In this document: one piece after another, positions 35,590 to 47,239 of the stretch
Layout: each line of letters starts with the position of its first letter
Position numbering within the stretch: the first letter of the stretch is position 1
Source: Eulemur rufifrons
Lineage: Eukaryota > Chordata > Mammalia > Primates > Lemuridae
DNA length: 64,000 nucleotides
Direction of reading: 5' to 3'
Assembly (NCBI RefSeq): GCF_041146395.1
Contig: NC_091000.1
Span: forward strand, 11,980,501-12,044,500
Notes under the pieces: generated by a model
Told to the model about the DNA's origin: nothing
Database searches by the model: none
Seen by the model: only the letters and a program-made list of their open reading frames with translations
Position numbers and translations under genes: made by a program

Positions 35590-36065
35590 TTATCATTTTT
35601 AATTGACATATAATAATTGTGTATATTTATGGATTACAGTGGGATATTTCGATAGAGGTATACAATGTATTATAATCAAATCAGGGTAATAACATAGCCA
35701 TCATCTCTAACATTTATCATTTATTTTGGGAACATTCAAAATTCTGCTCTTCTAGCTATTTGAAAATATGCAATAAATTGTTAGTTCTAGTCACCCTACA
35801 GTGCTGTAGAACAGAACTGACTCCTCCTGTCTAGCTGTAACTTTGTCTCTGTCAATCCAGCCTCTCTCCATCCCCTCTCCCCCAGCCTCCCCAGCCTCTG
35901 GTAACCACTGTTCTACTCTCTGCCTATGAGATCAGTCTTTTTTTGCATCCACATGTAAGTGAGAACAGGTGGTATTTGTCTTTCTGTGCCTGACATTTTA
36001 GCATCCTGCAGGCTGGCCCAGGTGACCATGTTGCTGAGAATGACAGGATTTCCTTCTTTCTTATC
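35590..36065 (-). repeat. L1 3' end, antisense
   Basis: 'TAATTGACATATAATAATTG', 'ATCAAATCAGGGTAATAACA', 'TAGTCACCCTACAGTGCTGT' and 'CACATGTAAGTGAGAACAGG' are, in order, the complement of the L1 3' UTR and the end of ORF2. Moderate divergence. Confidence 0.88.
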
Positions 36066-36429
36066 CGGCCTGACTTTCTCACCTCTGCTGGCCTCTCTGT
36101 GCAAAGCACGGCAGGAGCTCCTGCCTCCAGGCTCTGCCCTCGCCCCTGCTCCTCTTCTCCCACTCCCCGTCCCCCTGTCTACATCCGCCCAGTAAAGATG
36201 TTCCCCACTCTTCCATTTCCTTCCTTTTGCAGCCCCCAAAAATGCTGCGGCTCTCTGGGAACCCCTGGCTGCTTCCCTCTTCCTCACCACCGTGGGCCCC
36301 ACCCCCACCCCACCCCACCCTGCCTCCACCCCCGCATGTGACAGCTGCTCCAGCCCTTCCTCTTCCTCTTGATCACAACTCAGCCCTCCGGGCTGGTGAC
36401 CCTAGGTGACTTTCATGCCCCATTTTATA
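36066..36429. other. C-rich unique sequence, no gene seen
   Basis: Overlapping frames of 79-138 codons on both strands reflect C-rich composition (for example CCCCACCCC near 36,300). They show no domain. Confidence 0.45.
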
Positions 36430-36650
36430 GGCTTTGGAGCTGGGCACACCTGGCCCTGATGCTTACTATCTGTGTGACTTTTGCAATTTGCTTAACTTCT
36501 CTGAGCCTCATTTTTTTTTCTAGATGAGAATATTCAGATGGTCAAATGAGATATACATAATAGACATATAATGTGTACACGATAAATGGGAGTTTCCCCT
36601 AAACGTGCCTGGCACATGAAAGATGCCCGGTAGACCTTAGCTAGTTCTTC
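36430..36650 (+). repeat. MIR SINE
   Basis: 'CTTACTATCTGTGTGACTTT', 'CTTAACTTCTCTGAGCCTCA' and 'GTGCCTGGCACATGAAAGAT' follow the MIR order. A T-run has expanded in the middle. Confidence 0.85.
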
Positions 36651-36889
36651 CTGCCTCCCTCCTCATTGCGCCCCCTCCTTTGGTGTTGGGACTCTTCCTT
36701 CCCGTCCCGCCCCCCGCATGCAGGGTTTTAGAGGTATGTTTCGGGGTTAAGTAATGGGCATAGCTCTGAGTAAGTTCTGAGCTCGGCATGCATTAGGGTG
36801 GACAGCTTGACAGCTTGTGCAAAGGCACCGCAGGCCAGTCATTTGATCACAAAATATGTGTTATAGGTTCAGAAACAAAAAGAGTTCTT

Positions 36890-37227
36890 GGCCGGGCGCG
36901 GTGGCTCACGCCTGTAATCCTAGCACTCTGGGAGGCCGAGGTGGGCGGATCGTTTGAGCTCAGGAGTTCGAGACCAGCCTGAGCAAGAGCGAGACCCCAT
37001 CTCTACTAAAAATAGAAAGAAATTATATGGACAGCTAAAAATATATATAGAAAAAATTAGCCGGGCATGGTGGCACATGCCTGTAGTCCCAGCTACTTGA
37101 GAGGCTGAGGCAGGAGGATCCCTTGAGCTCAGGAGTGTGAGGTTGCTGTGAGCTAGGCTGACGCCACGGCACTCACTCTAGCCTGGGCAACAGAGTGAGA
37201 CTCTGTCTCAAAAAAAAAAAAAAAAAA
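36890..37227 (+). mobile_element. Dimeric Alu SINE, young strepsirrhine type
   Basis: A full dimer starting GGCCGGGCGCGG, with linker 'GGACAGCTAAAAATATATAT', a 3' part GCACTCACTCTAGCCTGGGC and a 22-base poly(A). Target duplications 'aaaaagagttctt' flank it exactly at 36,877-36,889 and 37,228-37,240. The clean duplications and long pure tail suggest a fairly recent insertion. Confidence 0.96.
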
Positions 37228-37240
37228 AAAAAGAGTTCTT

Positions 37241-38989
37241 TTTTCTCTTCCAATAGCAAATGTATAGTGTCTAGGATTATCGGAGAAGCTGGCCTCTTCT
37301 TTCCTTTCTATTCCCATTTGGAAATGTAACCACTACTGATGACATTATTTCTAGGCCCTCAGATGATTGCCAAATACACAATGGGACCCAAGTCTTCCTC
37401 GGTCTCACCTAAGTTTGGGGGAGATAATATTAAGAGTAATTACTCGGCATTGGAAGGCTGTCGTTTCTACCTGCGGACACAGGAATGCCACCCTCAGCAG
37501 TCCCGCCCAGGCATTCCGGCATGCTTAGGAGGGTCTGCCACGGGGCTCCACTGTGCCAGCAGGCATGCCTTGCTCGTCCCTAGGGTACAACTGTCCCCAC
37601 AGGAGATGTCGCTGGGTTCTCACGGTTCCAAACCTGTGGAGTAGTAACTGTGCCAGAGGTGGCCTGTGTGAGGAGGGGCTGTCTCAGAGCACTATTGCTT
37701 CAGCCCCAGTATTTTACAGAGCGTATCAAAACAGCCTTCCGGCTTCACTCACAGCCTCCTCTCTCTGTCTAGACATGTCTGCGTGTGAGGAAGACCAGGC
37801 CAGGGACAGGCCAGAGCAACAGCCCCCACCCCTTTTTAACTTTGAGTGGATTCAGAAAGGATCCGGGCAGTCACTCAGGAAAGCAGGCTCCGGGCACCCG
37901 AGGCCCTACACAGTGCCCCCTGTTTCTCGGGGGCTGGGAGGGTGCAGCTCTGGGTCCTGTGGACCAGGATTGTCCTTCGTCCAGTCAGTCAGTTGTCGTC
38001 GACCATCATGAAGCACCTGCAGTGTGGTGCACCACGGCACCGGGGTTATTGGAGGGCATTTTTCTCACACTTCCTTCATTGCTCTGTGACACGGTTCCTG
38101 ACCAGGCAGTTCCTCAGGCTGCTGCCACGCCTGTGACGCTTCCCTGCCAGGGGCATGTGCAGATCCCAGTCAGTGATCTGTGAAGCCACAGAAAAGTCGC
38201 CGTCTCCAGAGTGTCCCCACCACGCTGTCGCTCCAGGGGGTCAGCACACGGTCTTGCAGCCTCTGCCTCCCACGTGTCCCTGTGCTGTCTCTGGGACAGC
38301 AGCGACGCCTCTGTGAGAAGTTGTGGCTTAGGTGAAGGAACAACCCTCGCTAGCGATCCGAGCCCCCACTGCAGTTTCGCCCACCCGGCCGGAGGGAGAC
38401 GTAATCCGCCCACTTGAAAGTGAGAAAATGGGAATTTGAGAACGTACAAACTTTGCCCAAGTTCTCATAACTAACAAGTTGCAGAGATAAGATTAAAAAC
38501 CCAGTTTACTGAGTTCAAAGGAAATAATTAGAGAAACCCAAGTCTGGAATGGCCTGTGACTGATGCCTGTGATCCAGGTAGAAATACAAACGGAATTGAA
38601 GACATGATGCATTTTCCTTCTTCTACAAACATGTGATTTCACACACACCTGGATGACAGTCGACTGACTTAAGGGGACAGAGAAGAGGGACAGTCCCCTG
38701 GGGTAGGTACCCCCATTCCACTCTGTGTAGTGACAAGCTTGCGGTGACGTGTCATTTCCCAAGAATTCATGTTACAACATTAGCATATTACCGTGCCTAG
38801 GGCATCCTGCAGGAGGCCAGTGTCACCTCTCCCTGCTGTGGGGGTTGCCTTTGAAACGCTTCCCCCAAAGTGACCTCTAGCAAAGTCACTAGAATCAATG
38901 TGGATGTCCTGTCTTGGGTTCCTGTCCCTCTGGCTCCAGGAAAGAGAAACGGCCAAAATTTACTGATCCGAATCCTGACTACCTGGAAG
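37241..38989. other. Unique sequence, no gene called
   Basis: Three + frames of 96-152 codons overlap between 37,339 and 38,183, and a 111-codon - frame lies at 38,114-38,449. None has a motif, and the frames contradict each other. GC is above the local average at 37,500-38,420. No interspersed repeat was recognised over 1.7 kb, which is notable for this window. Confidence 0.4.
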
Positions 38990-39154
38990 GCAGAAGAAGA
39001 AAATACAGCTTTCTTTTGTTATTTCACATCCCTGGCTAATTAAAAAGGAATTGCCATTTGGACTTGGGAAAATACGTTGAAGGGGAAGCGATTGTTTTTT
39101 AGGTAAACTTTGTACTTAAAACACAATCCTTCATTTCCTCTCTTATTTCTTTAG

Positions 39155-39201
39155 AACAAACCGGATCTCATCTCAACAGATATTGGAGGACAGTCAGATG
39201 G
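39155..39201 (+). other. Exon-like 47-base segment with strong splice signals
   Basis: A pyrimidine tract ('CTTCATTTCCTCTCTTATTT') and CTTTAG lead into 47 bases ending GATGG, followed by the consensus donor GTAAGT. All three frames are open over this short length. Frame 1 reads NKPDLISTDIGGQSD. The preceding 150 bases are repeat-free and AT-rich, like the intronic flank of regulated exons. I do not recognise the peptide. It could equally be a chance pairing of splice-like words. Confidence 0.35.
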
Positions 39202-41199
39202 GTAAGTCAAAGCCATTGCAAATGTTTTTGTCTCTTGTATAAAAGCGGAACAAAATAAGAGTACAATCTGCAAATCTGCAAATGAACGCAAGTCACCCAG
39301 ATATTCAGCAGAAATGAAGCTTAGCATAGGTGAACCTGTGACTGCTCCTGGCGGTGAAAGTTTATTTTTTGTTTTAAAACTGGCAGTGGCTTTCCTTCTC
39401 CATAAAGCTTCCATCCTACCTTGGATGCCTTTTTTTTCCCCCCCATACTTCAGTGATCCTCCTGGGAAATAAAATCATGATGCCTTACCCCTGGGCAAGG
39501 AGTCAGAGCCCTTCATTCTGACTTACTAAGAATGATGGATTTTTGGATCCTTGCTGCCGGCATGGATCTTATCTTGCCTGCACTCAGCAAGATAAAGATC
39601 ACGTTTGCAGGTGGAATGAGGGCTGCAGGGCGTGGGAGGCTTGGAAAGGGATGACCACACTGGCCCCACCCCTACCCCCACCCCTCTGCTAGCTCCAGGT
39701 AACTCCCACCTTCTGGCGCCTGCTGCACGCACCTCACCTGGGCCTCCCAGCCCGCATTCTTTGGCCTGGCCTGACCTGGCCTGGTTCCTGTCTCCTACTT
39801 TGGCATATTTACCAAGTTTTCCATTCCTTAAAAGTCTAGCGTTACTGCAAATACCCTGGCTCTCTGGCTACAGCCCAAGAAAGCCTCTCACCCACCCACA
39901 CAACTGCTCGGTGACCTGAATGCACCCAGGTTTTGGCGCCGGAGATGGAGGGACAAGTAATTAGCTGTGGGGACTGTATTAATCAGCCTCTCCAAATGCA
40001 GCAGAGGCAAAGAGCCAAGTGTATTTAGCCCTTTTTGGTTGTTTGCATCTAAATTAAAGTTGTCACTACTTCCATCAATAGCAATTAATATTTCCTGAGT
40101 GCTTATCAGTAGCATTGCATTGTATTAAGCCTGCTTAGGGCTTTTCACATCATAGAAGATGTGAAATTTCTGGTCTCGATGAGAATATACTAATAAGCAA
40201 AACATGACAATTAATTAGCAACTGCTTATGGAGTGCCTATTTAGCCTCCGTGTTGTGCTAGAAGCTTGTACACCACGACTCAGTAACCGTGGGCGGCAGA
40301 GTCTGCTTCTACACTCCAGCACCCGCACTACCAGAGGTTTCCCCCATGAGCAGTACCTTCCTCCCGGGGAGTGTGGAACCGTGTAGGAGCATTTGCTATT
40401 TGCTTTCGGCTATAAAATAGCATGTATTGTGTGCAGTATAGGGAGGTGCCAGACGGTTCTTCCCAACCAAGAACTTTCCCATTCAAAATGCCGATAGAAC
40501 CCCTGTTGAAAGCCGGTAGAATAAAAGTGTGAAAATATTCAGAGGGTTGAGGAGTCCTCACTCAATTTCCCTCCCTCGTATTTTGGGAAACCCCTTTTTA
40601 GTGGGGGGCACGGGGTGCCATGCAGAGTGGCCAAGGGCCAGGTTAACCTCAATTCTCCGGAAACGCGAGAGTCTCAGGCATTTGAGATTAAGTCTCCGTG
40701 GTCTGTTCTGCTAATATATGAGAAGATGATGTCTTTCATTGTTGTGGCCATGTCACCTTTTTTGGAAGAAGTTAAGCAAGATTCTAAGTTGTTTTCAACT
40801 CAACAGTCACATCACAATGTGTCTTTCAGGGTAATTTTTCTTAATAATTGTGACCAATTAAATAAAGCAAAAGAGGAACACGGAATATAACAGGAACTCT
40901 AGTGGCCCGCAGTGCGATGTTTACCAGAGACCCCATCACCACCTGCACCCGGGCAGCCCAGGGTGGCCTGTGTTAGGGCCAAGCTGCCTGCAGACTCGCA
41001 GCAAAGGTAACCTGAAAGCACAGAGGGAAGTGGGACAAGCTGTGACCAGCCCAGGGCAGGCAACCCGAGGGACCAACGTGCAAGCAAAGGAGAATGACTC
41101 CCAGCAGAAGCAGAACGTGGATGAGCCAGGCTGAATCCGCAAGACGGGGCAGAGTGCATGGGGAAAGGCGCCAAAGTTCAAAGCCATAATAATTAAAAA
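39202..41199. other. Unique sequence, no gene seen
   Basis: No repeat was recognised over 2 kb. Open frames reach 95 codons without motifs. The segment around 40,020-40,100 ('GCAATTAATATTTCCTGAGT') is AT-rich and simple-repeat free. Confidence 0.4.
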
Positions 41200-41270
41200 T
41201 TAAAATTTTAACAAAGTGCATGGGACAGAGCCTGGGCAGAGTCAGCCCTCAATAAATATCCACTATTACT
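41200..41270 (+). repeat. MIR/L2 tail fragment
   Basis: 'CAGCCCTCAATAAATATCCA' is the typical end of MIR/L2 in sense orientation. Only the tail remains. Confidence 0.55.
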
Positions 41271-41770
41271 GTGCTCCTTTTAAGGTGGCCCTACGGGGCT
41301 CTATGGATGAGCAGCTGCGCTGGGAGTGAAGGAAAAACCCACCCCCTCCAGGCCAGTGGAGGCACTGTCTCAGGTCAGGACTGGCCTGAATCCAAGTTTT
41401 CCAGCAACTGCTCTCACCCCAGTGGTAACAAACCTCTGAAACGACTCTGTGTACACAATGCTGGGAGATCTCAGAATCAGGAAACTCTTGCTTCTCATCG
41501 TTTTCATGGATATGCTGGGTCTTCGTTTGTTACGTCCAAATGCATCGCCCTGCAGACCTTCCTGCTGGCTGTTCATGAACTAACTCTTGGTGGTTCACTA
41601 AGTTCTAATAAACTCCTACCTGGCCTGTCTCTCAAGCCAATGGGATACAATTGAACTTGAACTCCCAAATAATGAATGAGACAAGGAAATCATGTTAGCA
41701 TCTTCCCATGATCATGTTGAAAATTACCCATACCGTATATGTGTTTATTCTTCTGCCTTGGCCTCTTCAG
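41271..41770. other. Unique sequence, no gene called
   Basis: A 127-codon + frame (41,271-41,654) has no recognisable motif and is probably chance. The right end provides the pyrimidine tract of the exon-like segment that follows. Confidence 0.35.
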
Positions 41771-41895
41771 CCATGCCCCCCGCCCCCTGACCACCACAAC
41801 CCCCCTGCAAATGCCACAATCCCTGGGGAGTATTTCAGTGTAGCTCAGTCCTACCTTGGAAGTAGCATGAGACAGCAAAACTACTGTTCTCCAAG
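41771..41895 (+). other. Exon-like 125-base segment with an open frame
   Basis: The tract 'TTCTTCTGCCTTGGCCTCTT' plus CAG forms a good acceptor, and CCAAG/GTAAGA a good donor. One frame is open throughout (41 codons plus two bases), starting PCPPPPDHHNPP and ending MRQQNYCSP. It contains one N-glycosylation-type sequon, NAT. The other two forward frames have stops. I do not recognise the protein. Some 41-codon frames stay open by chance, so this remains a candidate. Confidence 0.35.
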
Positions 41896-43381
41896 GTAAG
41901 AGGGAAATTTAAGGATCATATTCCAAATGGCTGATGAGAATTTCAGGGTCTCTTGGATTATTGGCTTGGCAACAAGGCCATGAATAACTAAGACTTTTAA
42001 AATGTCTTTATTATACCTGCTCCTGTATAAAGCATCTTAGGAAGCAGAAAGTGCTATATGGAGAATGTTGACTACCGTAATTCTAGTGCTATTCTAGTTC
42101 ACAAAACCAAGATACATTTCAATATGGCAATAAAAACATTGCTCTCTTAGCCATAAATATAGCATTTTCAAAAGCATATAATATGCCCAAAGTTTTGTTT
42201 TCAAATTTGGAAATTTCTTCCCCTAATTCCAACCCTCCAGATTTGCAAGTAGAAATATTGTAATTCAACAAAACTTTATATTCAAGTCCATTCATACAGT
42301 TGTAAAATATAGGAGAGAGAACATGAGTATTTAAATTAATAGACATGCAGCTTTGAAAAGGAATTCCTGTTATAGATTTAATTTTAATTGTAGCAGAGCC
42401 TGGTTTCGCCTTTATTTTTCCTTAGCCCTTGTTCTCTTTTATAATCCACAATTAAATGAAGCATTTACATAAGGACACTTTTGCCTATCAAAAAATAGCT
42501 AGAGAATTACTAGCTGAATAAAATATCCCAGCTATAAACAACTGGCCAGTTACATAAATGAATGAACAGGCTGCTTTAGACAATAGGACCAGTGGAGGCT
42601 GGAAATTGGAGATAAGGTGCTCTGTCTTGAGGGGCAGCAACTACTCAGCCAGCACCTGCCAGTTGTTGCCATTCAGGCTGGGGGAGGGAGAAGTGACGCA
42701 AGATCTTCCAGTTTTTCAAGACAAGTCAGAAATCCTGATTTTTATGAGAAATTTCCAAATTTTTAAATTTTGAAAACTATGCAAAAATCAAAACCAAACA
42801 CTGTATAGACAAACAAGCAAAACACATCTCTAGTCTGGAAATGTTTTGTGGGTTACCAGATAGCAAGCTCTGCAATTAGAGGCAGATATATGATTTTGGG
42901 GGTATTTTTTTATTTGTTTTTTTAGTTATTTTAGATGCTATTTGAGTTTCATAGCAAAAAGAGAATCCTCATAAAGCATTAAATTTGAAGATACAAATGT
43001 ATTTGAGACAATAACATTGATAGCTTAAACTGGAGATTTTATCCAAATGAGAACTATCCTTAGAAACTGTAATAACATACAGAAGACGTGTAGAATGTTC
43101 TGGCATTTTATGAATCAGACTAGCTGCATGGGCAGGCCAGCAAGTTTCTTGAATGAGGGTTTCCCATGATGCCATGTTACAGACCTATGAGAGGATGAGG
43201 TTTCAAAGGCACGTCATAGGTAGCCTGTAAATAAGTATTTGAGTCCATGTTGGCATCAAGCATTTCTTGAAGCACAGGTTAAGTTGTTCTGGGTAAATTG
43301 ATTCAGATTAAACAAGCTGACACTTCCCACTTCACTCCTGTTTCTATTTCCTCTTCCTGTGTCCTAACTTTCTTTTTCCAG
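41896..43381. other. Unique sequence, no gene seen
   Basis: AT-rich with no repeat recognised. Open frames are under 76 codons. The right end is a long pyrimidine-rich tract (43,327-43,380). Confidence 0.4.
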
Positions 43382-43419
43382 ATAAGTCAGTTCCCTCTTC
43401 CTCCCGGGGCAGTGTCATG
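43382..43419 (+). other. Weak exon-like 38-base segment
   Basis: A very pyrimidine-rich stretch of about 50 bases ending TTTTTCCAG precedes 38 bases that end GTCATG and are followed by GTATGT. One frame reads KSVPSSSRGSVM. The length is not a multiple of three. Joined directly to the 41,771-41,895 segment in its open frame it would give an immediate stop, so the two are unlikely to be consecutive coding exons. Confidence 0.2.
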
Positions 43420-44205
43420 GTATGTATCGTACAGGCATTTTTCCCTAATTACCTAAGGTAATTTAGGGTTGGTTCTGAAATGCATTGTCCCATTTTCTTA
43501 CTTAGTTTATTTACAGTGCTATCCTTGGGCTGATAGTAAGATCAGTCTAAGGAAACTGTGCCACCCACCCAGCCATGCGGTCCTCCTGCTACAGATACTC
43601 CCCTCCCCGGTGTGGAGACAATGACAGCAGTTACCTGGAAGTACCAGGAGCCGTTCATCATGGCTCTACACCTGCTCTGGGGCTGACCATGGAGTGGGCT
43701 TCTGGTCTACTCGTCCTTAATTTGTTCTTCTAGTCATGTTCAATAGCTGGGCAAGATCCCTATTATCAGTTAGAAACTGTGCACTTGAAACAAATAAATA
43801 AACAAATAGCTGGGAAATCCCTGCACGTTCTGCACCTCCAACCGGAATCCTCAAGAAATTTGGCTTTCCCACGAGCAGACGTCTAAGAAAAGGATCAGTG
43901 AGGCAGGGGAATTATCAGGTATTAGAAGTGAAAGGAAGATTTTTAAAGGAATAGAAAAAAGGGATTCCCAAGGTCAGGTACTGCAGTTGGTCCTGGAGAT
44001 ACAGAGATCAGTAAGATAGTAAGATATCTTATTACAAGATGATAAACAAGACCTGGGATATTAGAGTCTAGAAAATGGAACAGACAAGTAATTCAGTAAT
44101 AACCAATTTAATACAATAATATAATAGTATGTACAGCCTTCAGAGGAAGTACAGAGAAGCAAGGGTGACGGCTGTCTGGGGCAGAAGGACAAGTTTTAAA
44201 GAAAG
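43420..44205. other. Unique sequence, no gene seen
   Basis: A 12-base palindrome TAAGATATCTTA lies at 44,020-44,031. No known repeat or coding signal was recognised, though 43,980-44,110 faintly resembles an old MIR/L2 tail. Confidence 0.35.
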
Positions 44206-44425
44206 TTTAGAGTTCGAGTCTGCAGTGAACTATGCAGTGAGCTGTGAGCTTGCCACCGCACTCCAGCCTGGGCAACAGAGAGAGACCTTTAAATAAAGAA
44301 AATTTAGCCTCTAAGCCAGGTGTGGTGTTGTGCACCTGCAGTCCCAGCTACCTGCAGGAGGATCGCTTGAGTCCAGGAGTTTGAGACCAGCCTGGGCAAC
44401 ATAGCAAGACCCCCTTCCTCAAAAA
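44206..44425 (+). repeat. Two Alu/7SL-type fragments
   Basis: 44,206-44,290 is an Alu right-arm end ('CGCACTCCAGCCTGGGCAAC'). 44,316-44,425 is a separate monomer beginning AGCCAGGTGTGGTG and ending in A-rich text, with 'GAGACCAGCCTGGGCAACAT', the older free-left-monomer (FLAM) spelling rather than the lemur 'GAGCAAGAGCG' spelling. Both are old. Confidence 0.8.
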
Positions 44426-44466
44426 AAGAAGGGGAGGGGAGGGAAGGGAAGGGAAAGAAAGGGAAA
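44426..44466. repeat. Purine-rich GGGAA tract
   Basis: (GGGGA/GGGAA)n grown from the tail of the preceding Alu monomer. Confidence 0.9.
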
Positions 44467-44559
44467 AGTGTAGCTCCTGAAACAGGGTATTGAAAGAAGA
44501 AGAGTTGGCCAGGAAGACTCATCGAGGCAGGGCATTTCAGCTGTTACGGAGAAGGACAT

Positions 44560-45575
44560 AGCGTCTACAACCTAAGACAGACGACGCGGAAGGCACGCCG
44601 TCCCCCTCCCCCCGCCTCGCCCCAGTAAAGACGTGGACTATTTCCAGCCCTAACACGTACATGTGTCTGCTTAGGGGACACTGAAACGAGGAAGATGGAG
44701 ACCCGTGAGCAGGGAAGGATGCGGGCGAGGAGGCAAGACAGGCGGGGACGCGGGGCAGGAGCCGAACCCGAAGGAGCCCTCGGGGTCTGCGAGGGGGCTT
44801 GGCAGCCACGGTAGCCGAGGGAAGGCAATTGGGACAGCTGCCCTGGAGTAGCCTTCAAGGCCAGGTTGCCTCCAGGGGGGTCTCTGTGCCGTCCAAACCA
44901 GACAGGTCAGGCCTGCGGGCCCCGGCTGGCCCCGCGGCCCAGGCGCGGACCCCTCGCACCCGGGCTGGGACGTGCGGTCGGCGGGCGCGGGGAGGCGGCG
45001 CTGCCTGCGGGGCTCGGAGCGGGGGCGCCACCCGCCCACGCGTCCCCCGCGTCCCCCCGCGTCCGAGGCAGCCGGGTCCCGGGTACTCGGCTGGCTCCCA
45101 TCCAGCCAAAGCCAGGGGATCTCTCCTTAATCCTCCATTTGTTAATTATTTAAACACTCTCTGTGTAAGCGAGTGTGTTTAATTTCCTTTATTAAAAAAG
45201 CACACGAAGCCTACTGGGACAGCGATGCTGGAAGAAGCTGGCGGCCCTCATTCTCGCTCTGGGAGGGAGCCCGCAGTCCCCGAAGTCGCCGACGGCAGGT
45301 TCCAGCGGGAACAGAGACGCCTGGCGATGGCCGGGAGGCTCCCGCAGCCCCGCGCAGCCCTCGGGCCTGGCGCCTCCCGGGTCCGCAGCCACCGGGGCTC
45401 CATCCAGCCCCCGCCCCTGCCCCGCCGCTCCCCGCCCGGGGACTCTGGGGCCCGATTCACGCCTGTCCTCCCAAGGGCCTCACGAGACAGGCGCAGGGTG
45501 GACAGTGGCATAATATTTAAGGTGCCGATATGGATAAGAAGTCACTTCAATGACTTCTTACCTTCCCCTTCCAAG
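44560..45575. promoter_or_regulatory. CpG-rich block, possible CpG-island promoter
   Basis: CpG dinucleotides are frequent, with dense clusters at 44,930-45,075 (for example CGGTCGGCGGGCGCGG) and 45,335-45,490, against near absence in most of the window. GC content is high over about 600 bases. There is an AT-rich gap at 45,125-45,215. Open frames of up to 153 codons in all frames are the usual by-product of high GC. A CAAG/GTGAGT donor-like site follows at 45,575/45,576, so a + strand first exon ending there is possible. No TATA box or recognisable protein was seen. Confidence 0.55.
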
Positions 45576-45576
45576 G

Positions 45577-45690
45577 TGAGTTCTACTGTTAGCCCCGCTT
45601 TACAGATGAGGAAATGGAGACGCAGAGAATTGGTAACAGAAATGGCCGGATCTCACGCGGTGACGAAGTCTGACCCCGGGTCCTGACTTT
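45577..45690 (-). repeat. MIR fragment, antisense
   Basis: 'GCTTTACAGATGAGGAAATG' and 'TCTGACCCCGGGTCCTGAC' are the reversed MIR core. Confidence 0.75.
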
Positions 45691-47239
45691 CAGCACGTAG
45701 AGTGACTCCGAAACACGCATAACACAAGCGTAGTGTGCCTCGGTTTAGAGTTACCTAGGAGAGAAAGCTGTTTCTAAGCAAGACACAAAACCCACAAAAC
45801 ATCTGGGGAAGAATTGATAGATCTGAGCAAATAAAAAATTTTAAATCTGTTTGGCTATAAAGTAAAACTGAAGAACAGGGAAAATATTCATGATTCTCAT
45901 TAGGAATGAATGGCTACGTTTCCTAATACTCCAAAAACTCTTAATGGCAAAAGACATAAAAGGGCATTTCAGAGAACTACACACACATTTCAGAGAAGGA
46001 ACTAAAGCTGGAGGATAAGCAAATGAAACAGATGCTCATTAATCTTTTTTAAAATGTAAAGGAAGACAACGAAGGGAGGGCATTATTCACCCGTAAAGTT
46101 TGCAACCATGAGTTCACATCACTAGCCCCATTTTCAGTTTGACATCTAGACTTCAATCCGGTTTTCTCTCTTTCCATGGTTATAACTGTTCTGTCCAATA
46201 GTGAGAACCTGCCTCCCATCACCCTCAGTTGTATTTACCTATTGGATCAATCGCCCTTTATGTATCCACCCTCCCCATTCCCACTGTGCCCCCTTCACCC
46301 CACCTGGGCTCTGCCCCCCAGCTCTGTCCTCCCCTCCCTGTGCCCATGTGAATACCTGCCTCATGATGGGGGCTCCACATTCCCCTCCATGCAGTTGCCA
46401 ACCGTGCTGGGCCCCACCTTTAATTCAATTCAGACATTGTCTAAAGATTGATCCACTCATGTGAAATAATTGGTTCAAAGGCCAGAGATCTTGGAATACA
46501 AATTGCTAAATTGCTTTCCTAAAGGTTCATGCAGATTCATAGTACTCTGAGAATTGCATTTGAGTGCCTGTTTAAGCATAACTTTGCTGGCACCAGGTAT
46601 TATCCATTTTTTTCCAGTTTCTTTTTCTTTTGGTTTCTCTCAAAAGGGTATGCCAAGGACAAAGAGAGATAGAATCTCAGAGACCTTTATGGAGCCATCT
46701 CATCCAGCCACCTGGCTCACCTATGTCTATACCTAAAGCATCTCAGACAGATGGATTTTGATCTGATCAATTGGTAAACTGCAGAGTACTAAACCATTGG
46801 TGTAGTTACCACATTTCTTTAGTGAGCTTATGCTTCCCCCATTCAAAAAGTAGTGCCTAAGCACCGGTATCATGTGCTGGTTTTGCAGGGGTTTGCAAAG
46901 ATATGTAAATTACAGACTCTGCCCTCAAAGATCTTGCATTCTTGACAAGGCCAGATACTCAGATGATATTACAAATGCAGTGTTCATTTGATAAGTTGCT
47001 TCCATTCTTTGGGGTTCGGGTTATTCATCTGGAAAGTGGTACATCCAAAATCCTCTAGTGCCAATCACAATATTCAGGTTGTGATTCCACAATCTCACCC
47101 CACTGCCTTTTAAGCTGATCTCCCTCTGCCCCCTGCATAGCCCTGAGTTCCAACCAGACCAGTGGCCTGGCCTCCAAATGCACAAATACACCATTGTCAC
47201 TATCGATAGTGGGTCTTATCAGAACTCTCACTCCTCAAG
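45691..47239. other. Unique sequence, no gene seen
   Basis: About 1.5 kb. Two overlapping + frames of about 90 codons at 46,176-46,464 lie in C-rich text. The stretch 46,890-46,960 ('ACAGACTCTGCCCTCAAAGA') looks like a faint old MIR/L2-type remnant. Nothing else was recognised. Confidence 0.4.

Noticed and set aside
45192..45686. Several long frames in all directions within the CpG-rich block
   Set aside because: High GC suppresses stop codons, so simultaneous open frames on both strands are expected. None has a recognisable motif, and the longest runs into a MIR.
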